From Aneurinibacillus soli (GTDB taxonomy: Bacteria > Bacillota > Bacilli > Aneurinibacillales > Aneurinibacillaceae): a DNA stretch of 64,000 nucleotides. Shown in pieces: positions 63,137-64,000 of this stretch. How positions within the stretch are numbered: position 1 is the first letter of the stretch; each line of letters begins with the position of its first letter. A program made the translations under genes and the position numbers. The notes beneath the pieces were generated by a model. It was not told the origin of the DNA. It made no database searches and was given only the letters and a program-made list of their open reading frames with translations. Location of the stretch: contig NZ_AP017312.1 in the NCBI RefSeq assembly GCF_002355375.1, forward strand, positions 3,785,001 through 3,849,000, read 5' to 3'.

Positions 63137-63625
63137 ATGAGCTATTTTCGTCGCTCAATCCCAAATAGTTTTACACTCGGCAACCTTGTATGCGGAATTT
63201 TTTCGCTGACATTTGCCATGAACGAATATTACCGCATGGCCGCTCTGTTGATTCTTCTGGCCGCTGTATGTGATCTGTTTGATGGAAAACTCGCCCGCAT
63301 GCTAAAAGTAGACAGTCCGATGGGAGTCGAGCTGGACTCACTCGCAGATATTGTCAGTTTCGGCGTTGCTCCAGCTATTTTGATGCACACAATGGAACAA
63401 CCTTCATTTCTTGTCACACTTGCGTTTATCGCCTTTCCAATCGCAGGTGCCTGGCGGCTTGGCCGGTTTAACATCCAGCCGACGATTGGCTACTATATGG
63501 GAATTCCGATCACCTTTGCCGGGTTGCTGGTGGCTTTTCTGGCCCTTTTCTCGTTTTCCAGCCCGCTTCTTACCCTTGTCCTGGCTATCTTGATGGTCAG
63601 CCCGATTCGTGTTCCCAAGCTATAA
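63137..63625 (+). CDS. pssA: CDP-diacylglycerol-serine O-phosphatidyltransferase
   Basis: The 162-residue membrane enzyme makes phosphatidylserine. The CDP-alcohol phosphotransferase motif is seen in full as D-G-(2)-A-R-(8)-G-(3)-D-(3)-D within DLFDGKLARMLKVDSPMGVELDSLAD (residues 44-69). The opening FRRSIPNSFTLGNLVCG is typical of PssA. ATAACGAGGTGAAGC precedes the ATG. It is monocistronic. Confidence 0.94.
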   Translation: MSYFRRSIPNSFTLGNLVCGIFSLTFAMNEYYRMAALLILLAAVCDLFDGKLARMLKVDSPMGVELDSLADIVSFGVAPAILMHTMEQPSFLVTLAFIAFPIAGAWRLGRFNIQPTIGYYMGIPITFAGLLVAFLALFSFSSPLLTLVLAILMVSPIRVPKL

Positions 63626-63632
63626 TCTACAC

Positions 63633-63665
63633 AAAGAAAACCACCTTCAAAGGCGGTTTTCTTTG
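63633..63665 (+). terminator. Terminator of pssA
   Basis: The stem AAAGAAAACC-CCTT / AGG-GGTTTTCTTT lies 10 bp after the stop. Confidence 0.88.
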
Positions 63666-63732
63666 TTTTAGAGCCACTTACATAACGAGTATGATATGAT
63701 ACACGAAGACTATTCAGCGAAAGGATTGTAGT

Positions 63733-64000
63733 ATGAGAATCAATAAATTTATAAGCGAAACCGGGATTTGTTCGAGACGGGAAGCGGACAAATGGATCGA
63801 AGCGGGACGCGTTACCATCAATGGGGTGCGGGCTGAACTCGGAAGTATAGCGGAAGCGGGGGATGATGTTCGCGTGGACGGCAGACCGATCGGGACCAAA
63901 AAAACATCGGTCTATATCGCCCTGAACAAGCCAGTGGGCATTACATCCACAACCGAGAATAAAATTAAGGGCAATATCGTCGATTTTGTCAACCATCCAG
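63733..64000 (+). CDS. rluF: Pseudouridine synthase, RluF type, partial
   Basis: Only the first 89 codons are in the window. An N-terminal S4 RNA-binding domain ([31 protein letters not shown]) leads into the catalytic domain start [15 protein letters not shown]. The TSTTE context and overall start are typical of RluF, which modifies 23S rRNA U2604; RsuA/RluB-type relatives differ there. GAAAGGATTGTAGT precedes the ATG. Confidence 0.88.
   Translation, partial: MRINKFISETGICSRREADKWIEAGRVTINGVRAELGSIAEAGDDVRVDGRPIGTKKTSVYIALNKPVGITSTTENKIKGNIVDFVNHP

Overview
The window looks like a chromosome segment of an endospore-forming Bacillota in the Paenibacillaceae group. Aneurinibacillus or Brevibacillus-like is my best guess, from gene content alone. 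The evidence is a gerA-type germination operon, an S-layer-homology protein, mtnW-type methionine salvage, S-box riboswitches, YneF, DUF3906, and strong AGGAGG-type ribosome binding sites with many TTG/GTG starts. Most of the window is ordinary core genome. Two parts are not: an accessory block at about 0.6-8.3 kb, and a dispersed family of long palindromes at 30-42 kb.

Region 1 (1-10.1 kb). A three-gene ABC-2 (DUF990-type) exporter operon, ATPase-permease-permease on the minus strand, appears to be split by about 7.8 kb of foreign DNA. The insert holds an SLH-domain protein, an MntP-type transporter, an IS4-family relic, a cassette-like array, and an IS1634-family relic. The array (about 3.4-7.2 kb) is the most unusual thing here. 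Eight directly repeated 28-bp sites, organised exactly like Xer/dif sites (11-bp arm close to ACGTCCGATAA, 6-bp spacer, 11-bp arm close to TTATGTAAACT), separate nine tiny gene modules. Seven of the eight sites run straight into a terminator-like hairpin. The modules encode small membrane proteins and zinc-ribbon proteins, and no recombinase is present. I interpret this as an integron-like cassette array built on dif-like sites, probably worked by host XerC/XerD.

Region 2 (10.2-25.5 kb). hemL; gltB, with a hairpin between its Shine-Dalgarno sequence and its start codon; an aromatic-acid-exporter-like membrane protein; an S-box-controlled methionine salvage operon (mtnW-mtnX-mtnB-mtnD); a multicopper oxidase; and an ABC permease/GntR(YtrA-like)/ATPase operon with a visible operator.

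Region 3 (25.5-42.4 kb). glnS, an ABC exporter half-transporter, a DUF402 protein, a GNAT acetyltransferase, a deletion-broken fabL, sodA, a BI-1 family protein, a PilZ protein, mutY, a YfhP-like membrane hydrolase, yneF, a CAP-domain protein, azoR and a MATE transporter. Four long copies, plus one fragment, of a 220-290 bp palindromic repeat lie between these genes. The stems stay paired although their sequences differ.

Region 4 (42.4-56.8 kb). A sulfate assimilation operon (cobA-sir-DUF3906-cysP-cysH-sat-cysC) under a second S-box riboswitch on the minus strand. Divergent from it is a GABA-type catabolic operon (gabT-aldehyde dehydrogenase-sigma54 activator) with a sigma54 promoter and an upstream inverted repeat. 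A chemotaxis receptor follows.

Region 5 (56.2-64 kb). A conserved unknown gene with a stand-alone TnpB (IS200/IS605-type) element immediately upstream, a germination receptor operon in B-A-C order, pssA, and the start of an RluF-type pseudouridine synthase. I saw no rRNA, tRNA or CRISPR array.
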